Positions 1 to 6,607 of a stretch of DNA of 34,112 nt are shown one piece after another. This DNA is from Emticicia aquatilis (GTDB taxonomy: Bacteria; Bacteroidota; Bacteroidia; Cytophagales; Spirosomataceae): positions 1 to 34,112 of the forward strand of contig NZ_BMKK01000026.1 in assembly GCF_014644295.1 (NCBI RefSeq), read 5' to 3'. The notes beneath the pieces were generated by a model. The model was not told the DNA's origin. It made no database searches and saw only the letters and a program-made list of their open reading frames with translations. How positions within the stretch are numbered: position 1 is the stretch's first letter; every line of letters begins with the position of its first letter. A program made the position numbers and the translations under genes.

Positions 1-68
1 GGCACAATCAAGTTTCGCTTTTTACAGGTATAACCCTACTTCGCTCGGCACATTGCAACGTCTCTACA
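1..68. repeat. Left-end dispersed repeat (inverted copy at right end)
   Basis: Positions 34-68 (CCCTACTTCGCTCGGCACAT then TGCAACGTCTCTACA) are the reverse complement of 34047-34080 with one extra base. The flank at 1-33 also resembles the reverse complement of 34081-34112, sharing the TTTCGC..TT and GG..AA positions. Both copies sit just downstream of the outermost gene. No transposase is associated with either copy. It is probably a dispersed intergenic repeat at which a contig ended. Confidence 0.75.
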
Positions 69-80
69 CTACATAAAAAT

Positions 81-860
81 TCAGAACCTATACCCCAAAT
101 TAAATCCAAATCCACGCAAATTCAGGTAATTGAGCTGACGTACATTATCAATCCTTACTCCTTGATTATCAACTACCAAGCCCAAATAATCTTCGTTTAT
201 TTTGAAAGTTGTCAGAATTTTATCTCTTAGTCGAGTTCTGAAATCATCATCAAATCCTTCAAGATTTTGATTCGACTCTCCGTGTACACTCACACGACCA
301 AAATGAGCTCCAATAATATAACAATCAAAAGTAAAACGATTGCCCAAACGGAACTGATGCCCGAGCATCAAACCAGCCGAAGCCGTCTGAATTTTGGTAT
401 CAACAGGTAATTCAAGTCGAACAGGTACACCCCTGTAATCAGTATCAACAAATACAGGAACATCGCCATGAAAGTCATTATATTTCCCAAAAATTGATAA
501 ATACGTACCAATTGGAGCTCCTTTGCTTCCGAAATAAAATCTCATTTCGGGGGTAATATGATACATCCCAATCTTTGATTCTGCTTTCTTCACATTATCA
601 AAACTAATATAATCAATCTTCCCATCGGCAAAATCAACGTATTTCTCTAAATCTTTGGCATAAGGAAACAAACTTTTCGGGCGATAACCAGCCCCCAAAG
701 CCAACGAAAAGTGATTACCCAAAACTCTTTCGTATTGAAGTGTTGCAGCACCCATTGCAGCAGCAGAAAGATTGATTTTCAATACTTTACGTCTTTCTTC
801 TTGAGCAAAAGAATGAATTGAGATAAGGATAAAAAAAAGGATTACGAGTTTTTTTTTCAC
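81..860 (-). CDS. Outer-membrane beta-barrel protein, DUF3575-like
   Basis: A 259-residue secreted protein. It opens with a typical signal peptide (MKKKLVILFFILISIHSFAQ, cleavage likely near residue 20). The remainder consists of alternating polar/aromatic strands such as LQYERVLGNHFSLALGAGYRP and ends in an aromatic residue (NLGYRF), as expected for a protein inserted into the outer membrane by BAM. The MGAATLQYERVL start of the mature part resembles DUF3575-type barrels of Bacteroidota, but I cannot confirm the family. No enzymatic motif is visible. It is transcribed alone on the minus strand; a hairpin repeat (881-933) separates it from the threonine aldolase gene upstream. The function is unknown. 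Confidence 0.7.
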   Translation of the reverse strand: MKKKLVILFFILISIHSFAQEERRKVLKINLSAAAMGAATLQYERVLGNHFSLALGAGYRPKSLFPYAKDLEKYVDFADGKIDYISFDNVKKAESKIGMYHITPEMRFYFGSKGAPIGTYLSIFGKYNDFHGDVPVFVDTDYRGVPVRLELPVDTKIQTASAGLMLGHQFRLGNRFTFDCYIIGAHFGRVSVHGESNQNLEGFDDDFRTRLRDKILTTFKINEDYLGLVVDNQGVRIDNVRQLNYLNLRGFGFNLGYRF

Positions 861-877
861 AATTTGGATATTTCAGT

Positions 878-938
878 ACAACAAGTTTCCTAACTTGTCA
901 GATATAAAATTTAATAACAAGTTAGAAACTTGTTCTAC
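878..938. repeat. Twin palindrome ACAAGTT..AACTTGT hairpin
   Basis: 881-898 reads ACAAGTTTCCTAACTTGT and 917-933 reads ACAAGTTAGAAACTTGT. Each is nearly self-complementary, and the two are reverse complements of each other apart from one base. The unit can therefore form two small hairpins or one long stem. The flanking GTACA and TCTACAC extend the symmetry. It is probably a REP-like intergenic element or a transcription terminator for the upstream minus-strand gene. Confidence 0.7.
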
Positions 939-951
939 ACTCTTAACGAAT

Positions 952-1974
952 TTAACCGACTTTTCTGATATTTTTTTCAAATTCAGCTAAATGTTCGTCC
1001 GTAAAATCTAAGTGTGTCACAAATCTTACCAAGTGTTTACCAAAAACCACACAACCAATATTTTGCTCCTTCATACGTGCCACAAAATCACTTGCCAAAA
1101 TAGTCTCAGGCAATTCAAAAATCACAATATTTGTATCAATCGGATAAATGTTTTTTACAAACGGAAGACCTTCTAACACTTTACCGATTTGCTTGGCACG
1201 AGCGTGGTCTTCTCGCAAACGCTCGATATTGTTTTCTAAAGCATAAATTCCTGCGGCAGCCAAAAAACCTGCTTGTCGCCAGCCCCCACCCATCACTTTA
1301 CGTGAGCGACGTGCTTTTTTAATGAAATCTTTCTTACCCAAAAGCAATGACCCAACAGGACATCCCAAACCTTTCGACAAACAAATTGAAATAGAATCGA
1401 ATAATTCTCCATAATTTTTGGGGCTTTCATTAGTTTCTACCAAAGCATTAAATAACCTTGCACCATCAAGATGAAGCGGAAGATTCTTTTCATTACAAAC
1501 AGTCCTAATTTTCTCAATATCAGATAGTTGATAATAACATCCACCACCCTTATTCATGGTGTTTTCGAGCGAAACCAAACTTGTGGTAGGTTGATGAATA
1601 TCATCAGGATTATTAATTGCATCACGCACTTGTTGGGCGTTTAACCGTCCTCGGTCGCCATCTAAAAGCTTAAACGATGAAAATGAATTCAAGGCAACTC
1701 CACCACCTTCATACAAATAAATGTGAGAATATTTATCGCAAATAACTTCACTTCCTGGCCAAGTATGCACCCGAATCGCTAACTGATTTGTCATGGTTCC
1801 TGATGGACAAAAAAGTGCGGCTTCCATGCCAAACATATCGGCAGCTTTGGCTTCGAGAGCCAATACGGTTGGGTCATCGCCAAAAACATCATCACCAACT
1901 TCAGCCATAAACATGGCTTCTTTCATACCCTTGCTGGGCTTTGTTACGGTATCGCTTCTTAAATCAATAAACAT
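952..1974 (-). CDS. ltaE: Low-specificity L-threonine aldolase
   Basis: PLP-dependent fold-type I enzyme cleaving L-threonine/allo-threonine to glycine and acetaldehyde. The N terminus MFIDLRSDTVTKPS is the family signature, so the start at 1974 is preferred over an ATG ten codons upstream. Of 340 residues, the visible motifs are the substrate/PLP region GDDVFGDDPTV (27-37), the cofactor Asp in HLDGARLFNA (Asp170), and the PLP Schiff-base lysine in CLSKGLGCPVGS (Lys201). Length and motifs are normal. It is monocistronic and divergent from the oxidoreductase pair starting at 2174. With tdh-kbl at 14497-16636, the window encodes two separate threonine-to-glycine routes. Confidence 0.93.
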   Translation of the reverse strand: MFIDLRSDTVTKPSKGMKEAMFMAEVGDDVFGDDPTVLALEAKAADMFGMEAALFCPSGTMTNQLAIRVHTWPGSEVICDKYSHIYLYEGGGVALNSFSSFKLLDGDRGRLNAQQVRDAINNPDDIHQPTTSLVSLENTMNKGGGCYYQLSDIEKIRTVCNEKNLPLHLDGARLFNALVETNESPKNYGELFDSISICLSKGLGCPVGSLLLGKKDFIKKARRSRKVMGGGWRQAGFLAAAGIYALENNIERLREDHARAKQIGKVLEGLPFVKNIYPIDTNIVIFELPETILASDFVARMKEQNIGCVVFGKHLVRFVTHLDFTDEHLAEFEKNIRKVG

Positions 1975-2112
1975 AGTTTGAGATAAAGGTAAATTTCTTT
2001 GCAAAAGTCTAACTTTTTAGGAAATTTTACGTTATAAATCAATGGAAATAGTTATTTGTTATTGAAAAACGAGTTATTAATTGGTGCAAATTATGCAATT
2101 CATCATTTCCAT

Positions 2113-2172
2113 AATAACCAATTCCCCAGTAACCAATATACTAATAACCAATCAACCAGTAACCAACAAAAA
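2113..2172. repeat. 15-bp-period AATAACCAAT repeat, four units
   Basis: Four consecutive 15-nt units start at 2113, 2128, 2143 and 2158. Each has a 10-nt core A(A/G)TAACCAA(T/C) followed by 5 variable bases (TCCCC, ATACT, CAACC, AAAAA). The array ends directly at the ATG at 2174, so it occupies the 5' leader of the oxidoreductase operon. The unit AATAACCAATCAACC recurs exactly at 22662-22676. Confidence 0.85.
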
Positions 2173-2173
2173 A

Positions 2174-2662
2174 ATGGCAATATTCAATCTTACCGTAAAC
2201 GGAAAAAAAACTAAAGTAGATGTCGAGCCTGATATGCCCCTACTTTGGGTTGTACGAGACTTTGTGGGCCTAAAAGGCACAAAGTTTGGCTGTGGAATGG
2301 CTCAGTGTGGTGCTTGCACAGTTCATGTAAATGGAGAGGCAACTCGTTCTTGTCAAATCCCAGTTTCATCACTTGCCAAAAATGCCAAAATTACAACCAT
2401 CGAAGGCATTGGCGAAACGCAATTACACGCTGTTCAACAAGCTTGGATTGAAGAACAAGTTCCTCAATGTGGCTATTGCCAATCGGGACAAATCATGTCG
2501 GCAGTGGCGTTATTGAAAGCAAACCCAAATCCAACTGATGCCGATATTGATACTTACATGAGCGGAAATTTGTGTCGTTGTGGCACTTACGACCGTATTC
2601 GTAAAGGAATTCATCGTGCAGCCGAAAGCATGAAAACTGGAAATGCAGGAACAGGTAAATAA
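2174..2662 (+). CDS. (2Fe-2S) subunit, isoquinoline 1-oxidoreductase-like
   Basis: Small electron-transfer subunit of a xanthine-oxidase-family molybdenum hydroxylase. The start at 2174 ([15 protein letters not shown]) is chosen because it begins the plant-type ferredoxin domain; the upstream in-frame codons translate the 15-bp repeat. Of 162 residues, the first cluster ligands are Cys40, Cys45, Cys48 and Cys60 ([11 protein letters not shown]...RSC). The second cluster ligands are Cys99, Cys102, Cys134 and Cys136 (QCGYCQSG...NLCRCG). Both clusters are complete. No FAD subunit is nearby, which matches the two-subunit isoquinoline oxidoreductase type. It lies 21 bp upstream of its large subunit. 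A paralogue is at 19950. The true substrate is unknown. Confidence 0.92.
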   Translation: MAIFNLTVNGKKTKVDVEPDMPLLWVVRDFVGLKGTKFGCGMAQCGACTVHVNGEATRSCQIPVSSLAKNAKITTIEGIGETQLHAVQQAWIEEQVPQCGYCQSGQIMSAVALLKANPNPTDADIDTYMSGNLCRCGTYDRIRKGIHRAAESMKTGNAGTGK

Positions 2663-2683
2663 TCTTCAAGCCAAAACGAAACT

Positions 2684-4858
2684 ATGGAACATATCAATAC
2701 CTCACGCCGCTCATTTATCAAAGCTGGCTCGCTTACGGGAGTCGGTTTAATGATTGGCCTTAATTCTTTTGCCAAAGAAAAACATCCTAAAAAGATTTCT
2801 CATACCGACCCAAAATCGGCGGTTTTAGACCTTGAAATCAATCCTTTCATCATTATCAGCACCGATGGAAGCATTGCTTTGATAAATCCTCGCCCCGATA
2901 TGGGACAAGGCTCTACGCAAGCAGCACCTTCACTAATTGCCGAAGAATTGGAAGTTAGTTTGGATAAAGTAAAGCTCATTCAGTCAGGTGGGCAAGAAAA
3001 ATACGGCAGCCAACAATCGGGCGGAAGTAGCACCGTGCGTGGCTTATGGAATTCACTCCGCAAAGCTGGTGCAGCAGCCAAAGAAATGCTCATCGAAACA
3101 GCCGCTAAACGCTGGAATGCTTCAGTAGTAGACTGTTATGCCAAAGATGGTAAGATTTACTTGAAAAATTCTGATAAATCATTCACGTACGGCGAATTGG
3201 TTGATGATGCTTCAAAATTACAAGTTCCGAAGAATCCGAAACTCAAAGACCCGAAAGATTTCAAAATTTTAGGTAAATACAACAAACGCCTTGATGTGCC
3301 AGACCGTGTAACAGGAAAAGCCGTTTACGGAATCGACATTGAAGTACCGGGAATGGTCTATGCCTGTATTCAACACTCGCCAACTATTCATGGAAAAGTA
3401 GTTTCTATTAACGATAGCGAAGCATTGAAAGTAAAAGGCGTTTTGCAAGTTATCAAAACCAAAAGACCAATGCCACACCGTGCAGCTGATGCCGTGGCAG
3501 TTATTGCAACCAATTGGTGGGCAGCACAAAAAGGCAGAAAAGCCTTGAAAGTTACTTGGGACAACGGTGATTTAGCCAAAACCATGACAACCGATAACTA
3601 TTTTGCAGCCACTTACGAAGCAGCTAAAAAAGAAGGTATCAGATATGAAGAAAAAGGCGATTTCAACGCAAAATTTGCCAATGCCAAGCAAAAATTGGAG
3701 GTAAACTACGAAACTCCATTTTTGGCTCATGCTCCAATTGAGCCAGAATGTGCGGTTGTACACGTAAAAGACGATGGCACAGCCGAGGTTTGGGCTCACG
3801 TACAAGGCCCAGACGGTGGTTTAGCAGATGTTTCGAGAGCGTTGGGAATCAGCAAAGATAAAATCAAATTCAATGTACCGCTTTTGGGTGGTTCGTTTGG
3901 TAGAAAAGCTTACCACGATTATCTGAACGAAACTTGTTTATTGGCGAAAGAATTGAAAAAGCCAGTAAAAATGATTTGGACTCGTGAAGATGATATTACA
4001 CAAGGGCCTTATCGCCCAGGTATGTTGAGCCACATGCAGGGTTTTGTTGACAAAGGTAAAATCACAGGTTTTCACCACCACGCTATTGGCGAATCGATTG
4101 TTGGGCAAGTATTTGGTGGTTTAGCTCCTGACGAATCTGACCCTTGGTTATCAGGCGAAATCAGCACCGAAAATAGCAAATATGAATTTCCTGTTTCAAA
4201 AATTTCTTGGACAAACGTAAAAACTGAAATTCCAATCGTTTGGTGGCGTTCGGTTTATGCCTCAAATTTTGGATGGGGACAAGAATGTTTCATTGACGAA
4301 TTGGCTCAGTTGGCAGGAAAAGACCCTCTACAAGCTCGTCTGGACTTAGTGAAAGACGCTCGTTACAGAAAAGTGCTGGAAACAGTTGCCGAAAAAGCTA
4401 ATTGGAAAGAAAAACTCGGAGCTGGACAAGGCAAAGGAATTGCAGTTTTTGCCTCATTTGGCAGTATTTCGGCTTGCTGCATTACAGTTTCAAAGGATGG
4501 AGCGGGTGTAAAAATAGATAAAGTTGTATCGGTGCTTGACTGCGGATATTATGTAAATCCTGACCATGTAAAAGCTCAAACCGAAGGAAATATCGTAATG
4601 GGTATCACGGCAGCCATCAAAGGTGGAATCACTTTCACAAACGGTGTTTGCGACCAAACTAATTTCCACCAATACAACGTCATGAGACTGAATGAAGCTC
4701 CAAAAATGGAAATTCACATCATCGACAGTGGTGAAAACCCTGGTGGCGTTGGCGAACCAGGTTTACCACCAATCGCACCAGCACTGGGCAATGCGATTTT
4801 TGCGGCCACTGGCAAGAGAATAAGAAAATTACCTTTTGATATTACGAATTTAGGATAA
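2684..4858 (+). CDS. Molybdopterin-binding large subunit, isoquinoline 1-oxidoreductase-like, Tat-exported
   Basis: A 724-residue catalytic subunit of a molybdenum hydroxylase; the family hydroxylates N-heterocycles or aldehydes using water. The N terminus carries a twin-arginine motif (SRRSFIK, residues 7-13) followed by a hydrophobic stretch, so the complex is probably folded in the cytoplasm and exported with its iron-sulfur partner. Other signatures are GGSFGRKAYHDY in the Mo-pterin region and the C-terminal GVGEPGLPPIAPA, whose Glu (about 691) is the family's catalytic base. There is no cytochrome c domain. It is cotranscribed with the 2Fe-2S subunit and closed by the hairpin at 4881-4955. 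No XdhC-type maturation gene is visible. The substrate cannot be inferred. Confidence 0.9.
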   Translation: MEHINTSRRSFIKAGSLTGVGLMIGLNSFAKEKHPKKISHTDPKSAVLDLEINPFIIISTDGSIALINPRPDMGQGSTQAAPSLIAEELEVSLDKVKLIQSGGQEKYGSQQSGGSSTVRGLWNSLRKAGAAAKEMLIETAAKRWNASVVDCYAKDGKIYLKNSDKSFTYGELVDDASKLQVPKNPKLKDPKDFKILGKYNKRLDVPDRVTGKAVYGIDIEVPGMVYACIQHSPTIHGKVVSINDSEALKVKGVLQVIKTKRPMPHRAADAVAVIATNWWAAQKGRKALKVTWDNGDLAKTMTTDNYFAATYEAAKKEGIRYEEKGDFNAKFANAKQKLEVNYETPFLAHAPIEPECAVVHVKDDGTAEVWAHVQGPDGGLADVSRALGISKDKIKFNVPLLGGSFGRKAYHDYLNETCLLAKELKKPVKMIWTREDDITQGPYRPGMLSHMQGFVDKGKITGFHHHAIGESIVGQVFGGLAPDESDPWLSGEISTENSKYEFPVSKISWTNVKTEIPIVWWRSVYASNFGWGQECFIDELAQLAGKDPLQARLDLVKDARYRKVLETVAEKANWKEKLGAGQGKGIAVFASFGSISACCITVSKDGAGVKIDKVVSVLDCGYYVNPDHVKAQTEGNIVMGITAAIKGGITFTNGVCDQTNFHQYNVMRLNEAPKMEIHIIDSGENPGGVGEPGLPPIAPALGNAIFAATGKRIRKLPFDITNLG

Positions 4859-4880
4859 TATTAAATTGAATTTTTAATTT

Positions 4881-4957
4881 AACCTATAAAATCGGTGGCT
4901 GAGCGTATCGGACTGCCGAAGCAGCCGAAGCTCCGATTTTATAGGTTTGTTTTTTTA
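4881..4957 (+). terminator. Long-loop intrinsic terminator
   Basis: A perfect 15-bp stem, AACCTATAAAATCGG (4881-4895) with CCGATTTTATAGGTT (4933-4947), is followed by TTGTTTTTTT. The 37-nt loop is itself structured (GGCTG...CAGCC, GAGC...GCTC). It separates the oxidoreductase operon from nrtR. The GC-rich loop contrasts with the AT-rich surroundings and may be an inserted repeat. Confidence 0.8.
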
Positions 4958-4976
4958 TAGCAATACTAAAACACAC

Positions 4977-5001
4977 TATCTTTGTGTAAACATTACGCAT
5001 T
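4977..5001 (+). promoter_or_regulatory. nrtR promoter -7 box with overlapping NrtR-like operator
   Basis: TATCTTTG (4977-4984) fits the Bacteroidota -7 consensus TAnnTTTG. The imperfect palindrome TGTGTAA-ACA-TTACGCA (4983-4999) overlaps it and matches the two boxes upstream of the prs-like gene. The layout suggests autorepression of nrtR. No good -33 TTG is seen at the usual spacing. Confidence 0.65.
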
Positions 5002-5009
5002 TATTTTCG

Positions 5010-5696
5010 ATGATACAAAATATAAGAGTTGCCGTTGATGCCATTGTTTTTGGTTATCAAAATGGCAAATTGTATGTACTTTTAATTCAGCAGAAATTTG
5101 GAACAAACGAAACCTATTGGGCTTTGCCAGGTGGTTTGGTGGGAAATGACGAGCCATTGAAAGAGGCCGTTCAAAGAGAATTAAAAGAAGAAACCAATGT
5201 GGAAGTCAATTACTTAGAGCAACTCTACACCTTTGGAGATGATGTTTATCGAGATACCCGTAATCGAGTTATATCGGTTGCTTATTTTGCTTTAGTTGAC
5301 TCTTCAAAACTTTCGATAAAAGCCAATACTGATGCCGAACACGCCCAATGGATTGAGGTAAATCAGATTCCGAATTTAGCATTTGACCACAATAAAATAG
5401 TACAAAAAGCCATCGAACGCCTCAAGGCTAAGCTTACCTATCAACCCATTGGCTTTGATTTATTACCCAAATACTTCCTTTTCTCCGAATTAGAAACTCT
5501 CTACTGCACGATTCTGGAAAAAGAAATTGACCGCAGAAATTTCAGAAAAAAAATCCTCAGTTTTGGTTTTGTAGAAGAAACTGAGAAGATTTCGGTGCAT
5601 AATACGGGGCGTCCTGCCAAGTTCTTTCAGTTTAATACCCAAAAATACAATCAGCTTCTACAAGAAGGATTTCATTTTGAAATAAAATTTGCGTAA
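5010..5696 (+). CDS. nrtR: NrtR, Nudix-type transcriptional regulator of NAD metabolism
   Basis: A 228-residue regulator with an N-terminal Nudix domain and a C-terminal winged helix. The start at 5010 (MIQNIRVAVDAIVFGYQNGK) begins the Nudix fold; the upstream codons overlap the operator. The Nudix box is at 42-64: GGLVGNDEPLKEAVQ then RELKEETNV, nearly canonical, with Asn replacing the final Gly. The C-terminal part (DRRNFRKKIL ... TGRPAKFFQF) is the NrtR DNA-binding signature, absent from plain Nudix hydrolases. Known NrtRs repress NAD biosynthesis or salvage genes and are released by ADP-ribose. The palindromes at 4981-5001, 5688-5708 and 5740-5760 and the linked prs-like and nadV genes support this role. 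Residual ADP-ribose hydrolase activity is possible. Confidence 0.9.
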   Translation: MIQNIRVAVDAIVFGYQNGKLYVLLIQQKFGTNETYWALPGGLVGNDEPLKEAVQRELKEETNVEVNYLEQLYTFGDDVYRDTRNRVISVAYFALVDSSKLSIKANTDAEHAQWIEVNQIPNLAFDHNKIVQKAIERLKAKLTYQPIGFDLLPKYFLFSELETLYCTILEKEIDRRNFRKKILSFGFVEETEKISVHNTGRPAKFFQFNTQKYNQLLQEGFHFEIKFA

Positions 5697-5708
5697 ATTT
5701 TACACAAA
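5688..5708. promoter_or_regulatory. NrtR-like operator 2 (overlaps nrtR stop)
   Basis: TTTGCGTAAA then TTTTACACAAA forms a near-perfect inverted repeat with one mismatch (GCG versus GTG). The nrtR stop codon (5694-5696) lies inside it. It lies about 5 bp upstream of the -33 TTG of the prs-like promoter, so a bound repressor could exclude polymerase or cooperate with operator 3. Confidence 0.7.
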
Positions 5709-5712
5709 ATAT

Positions 5713-5760
5713 TTGCACATTAAATTTTCACGAACTACATTTGCGTAAAATAAACGCAAA
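5713..5760 (+). promoter_or_regulatory. Promoter of prs-like operon with NrtR-like operator 3
   Basis: A well-formed Bacteroidota promoter: TTG (5713-5715), 20-nt spacer, TACATTTG (5736-5743). The operator at 5740-5760 is a perfect inverted repeat, TTTGCGT-AAAATAA-ACGCAAA, and begins inside the -7 box. It ends 6 bp before the ATG at 5767, so repression would block both the -7 element and the transcription start. Confidence 0.75.
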
Positions 5761-5766
5761 CACAAA

Positions 5767-6603
5767 ATGATACTCAACTTAGATAATAATTTTAAGCCAT
5801 TTCAGAACGAAAACGAAATTGCATTTGATAGCTTCACTTTTCATGGCGGAGAACCCCATATCAAAATAAAAGCCGACTTTGATATTTCTTTGCCAGTGAT
5901 GATTACGCACAGAATCAATTCGTTTAATGATTTAGGGCTTTTATGTATTGCGGTGGATGCCCTTCGGCGAATGGGTGTCAAAACAATTTCTGCATTTATT
6001 CCTTATTTTCCTGCGGCTCGTCAAGACCGTGTGATGGTTATGGGAGAAGCTTTATCTGTAAATGTCTATGCCGATATCATCAATCATTTGAATTTAGAAA
6101 AAGTATATATTTTCGACCCACACTCAGAAGTTACTCCTGCCCTACTCAACAACGTCTCGGTGATTTCAAATCATGATTTTATCAAGCAAGTTGTGACACA
6201 AATCGGGACAAATATTAAACTAATTTCACCCGATGGCGGAGCATTAAAGAAAATTTATAAAGTAGCTGAATATTTAGGTGGAATTGAGGTAGTAGAGGCC
6301 AGTAAAAGTCGGGATGTAAAAACAGGAAAACTTACAGGTTTTAAAGTTTATCACGATTATTTAGAGAGCTCAGATTGCTTGATTGTAGATGATATTTGTG
6401 ATGGTGGTGGCACGTTTATCGGTTTAGCGGAAGAACTAAAAAAGAAAAATGCAGGAAAGCTATATTTGGCTGTAAGTCATGGGATTTTTAGTAAGGGATT
6501 TGATGAGTTAAGTCAATGTTTTACACAAATTTTTACAACTAATTCATTTAAGGAACATACAAACCAAAGTTTAACACAATTTGATTTAAAAATAGAAAAC
6601 TAA
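5767..6603 (+). CDS. Ribose-phosphate pyrophosphokinase-like protein (divergent Prs; Adps candidate)
   Basis: Type I phosphoribosyltransferase-fold kinase of the Prs family, 278 residues against about 310-320 for housekeeping Prs. Visible motifs are PYFPAARQDR (80-89, canonical PYFGYARQDR), DPHSEVTPAL (117-126, where Prs usually has DLHAxQIQGFF), SPDGGA (154-159) and the PRPP loop IVDDICDGGGTF (206-217). The altered DPHS motif and loss of the oligomer/allosteric C-terminal part suggest a specialised enzyme. It either supplies PRPP to NadV or, as reported for phage NARP1, pyrophosphorylates ADP-ribose. It is first gene of the NrtR-controlled operon and ends 4 bp before the TPR gene. The exact substrate is unproven. 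Confidence 0.85.
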   Translation: MILNLDNNFKPFQNENEIAFDSFTFHGGEPHIKIKADFDISLPVMITHRINSFNDLGLLCIAVDALRRMGVKTISAFIPYFPAARQDRVMVMGEALSVNVYADIINHLNLEKVYIFDPHSEVTPALLNNVSVISNHDFIKQVVTQIGTNIKLISPDGGALKKIYKVAEYLGGIEVVEASKSRDVKTGKLTGFKVYHDYLESSDCLIVDDICDGGGTFIGLAEELKKKNAGKLYLAVSHGIFSKGFDELSQCFTQIFTTNSFKEHTNQSLTQFDLKIEN

Positions 6604-6607
6604 AACC

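Noticed and set aside
2113-2172. CRISPR array
   Set aside because: The period is 15 bp with a 10-nt core and 5-nt variable part, far too short for repeat-spacer units. No cas genes are in the window.
2081-2173. N-terminal extension of the first 2Fe-2S subunit
   Set aside because: These in-frame codons translate the 15-bp repeat into low-complexity residues; the family starts at [11 protein letters not shown] (2174).
5010-5696. Plain Nudix hydrolase (ADP-ribose pyrophosphatase)
   Set aside because: The C-terminal winged helix with the GRPAKFFQF motif and nearby matching palindromes point to the NrtR regulator; hydrolase activity may remain but is not the best call.
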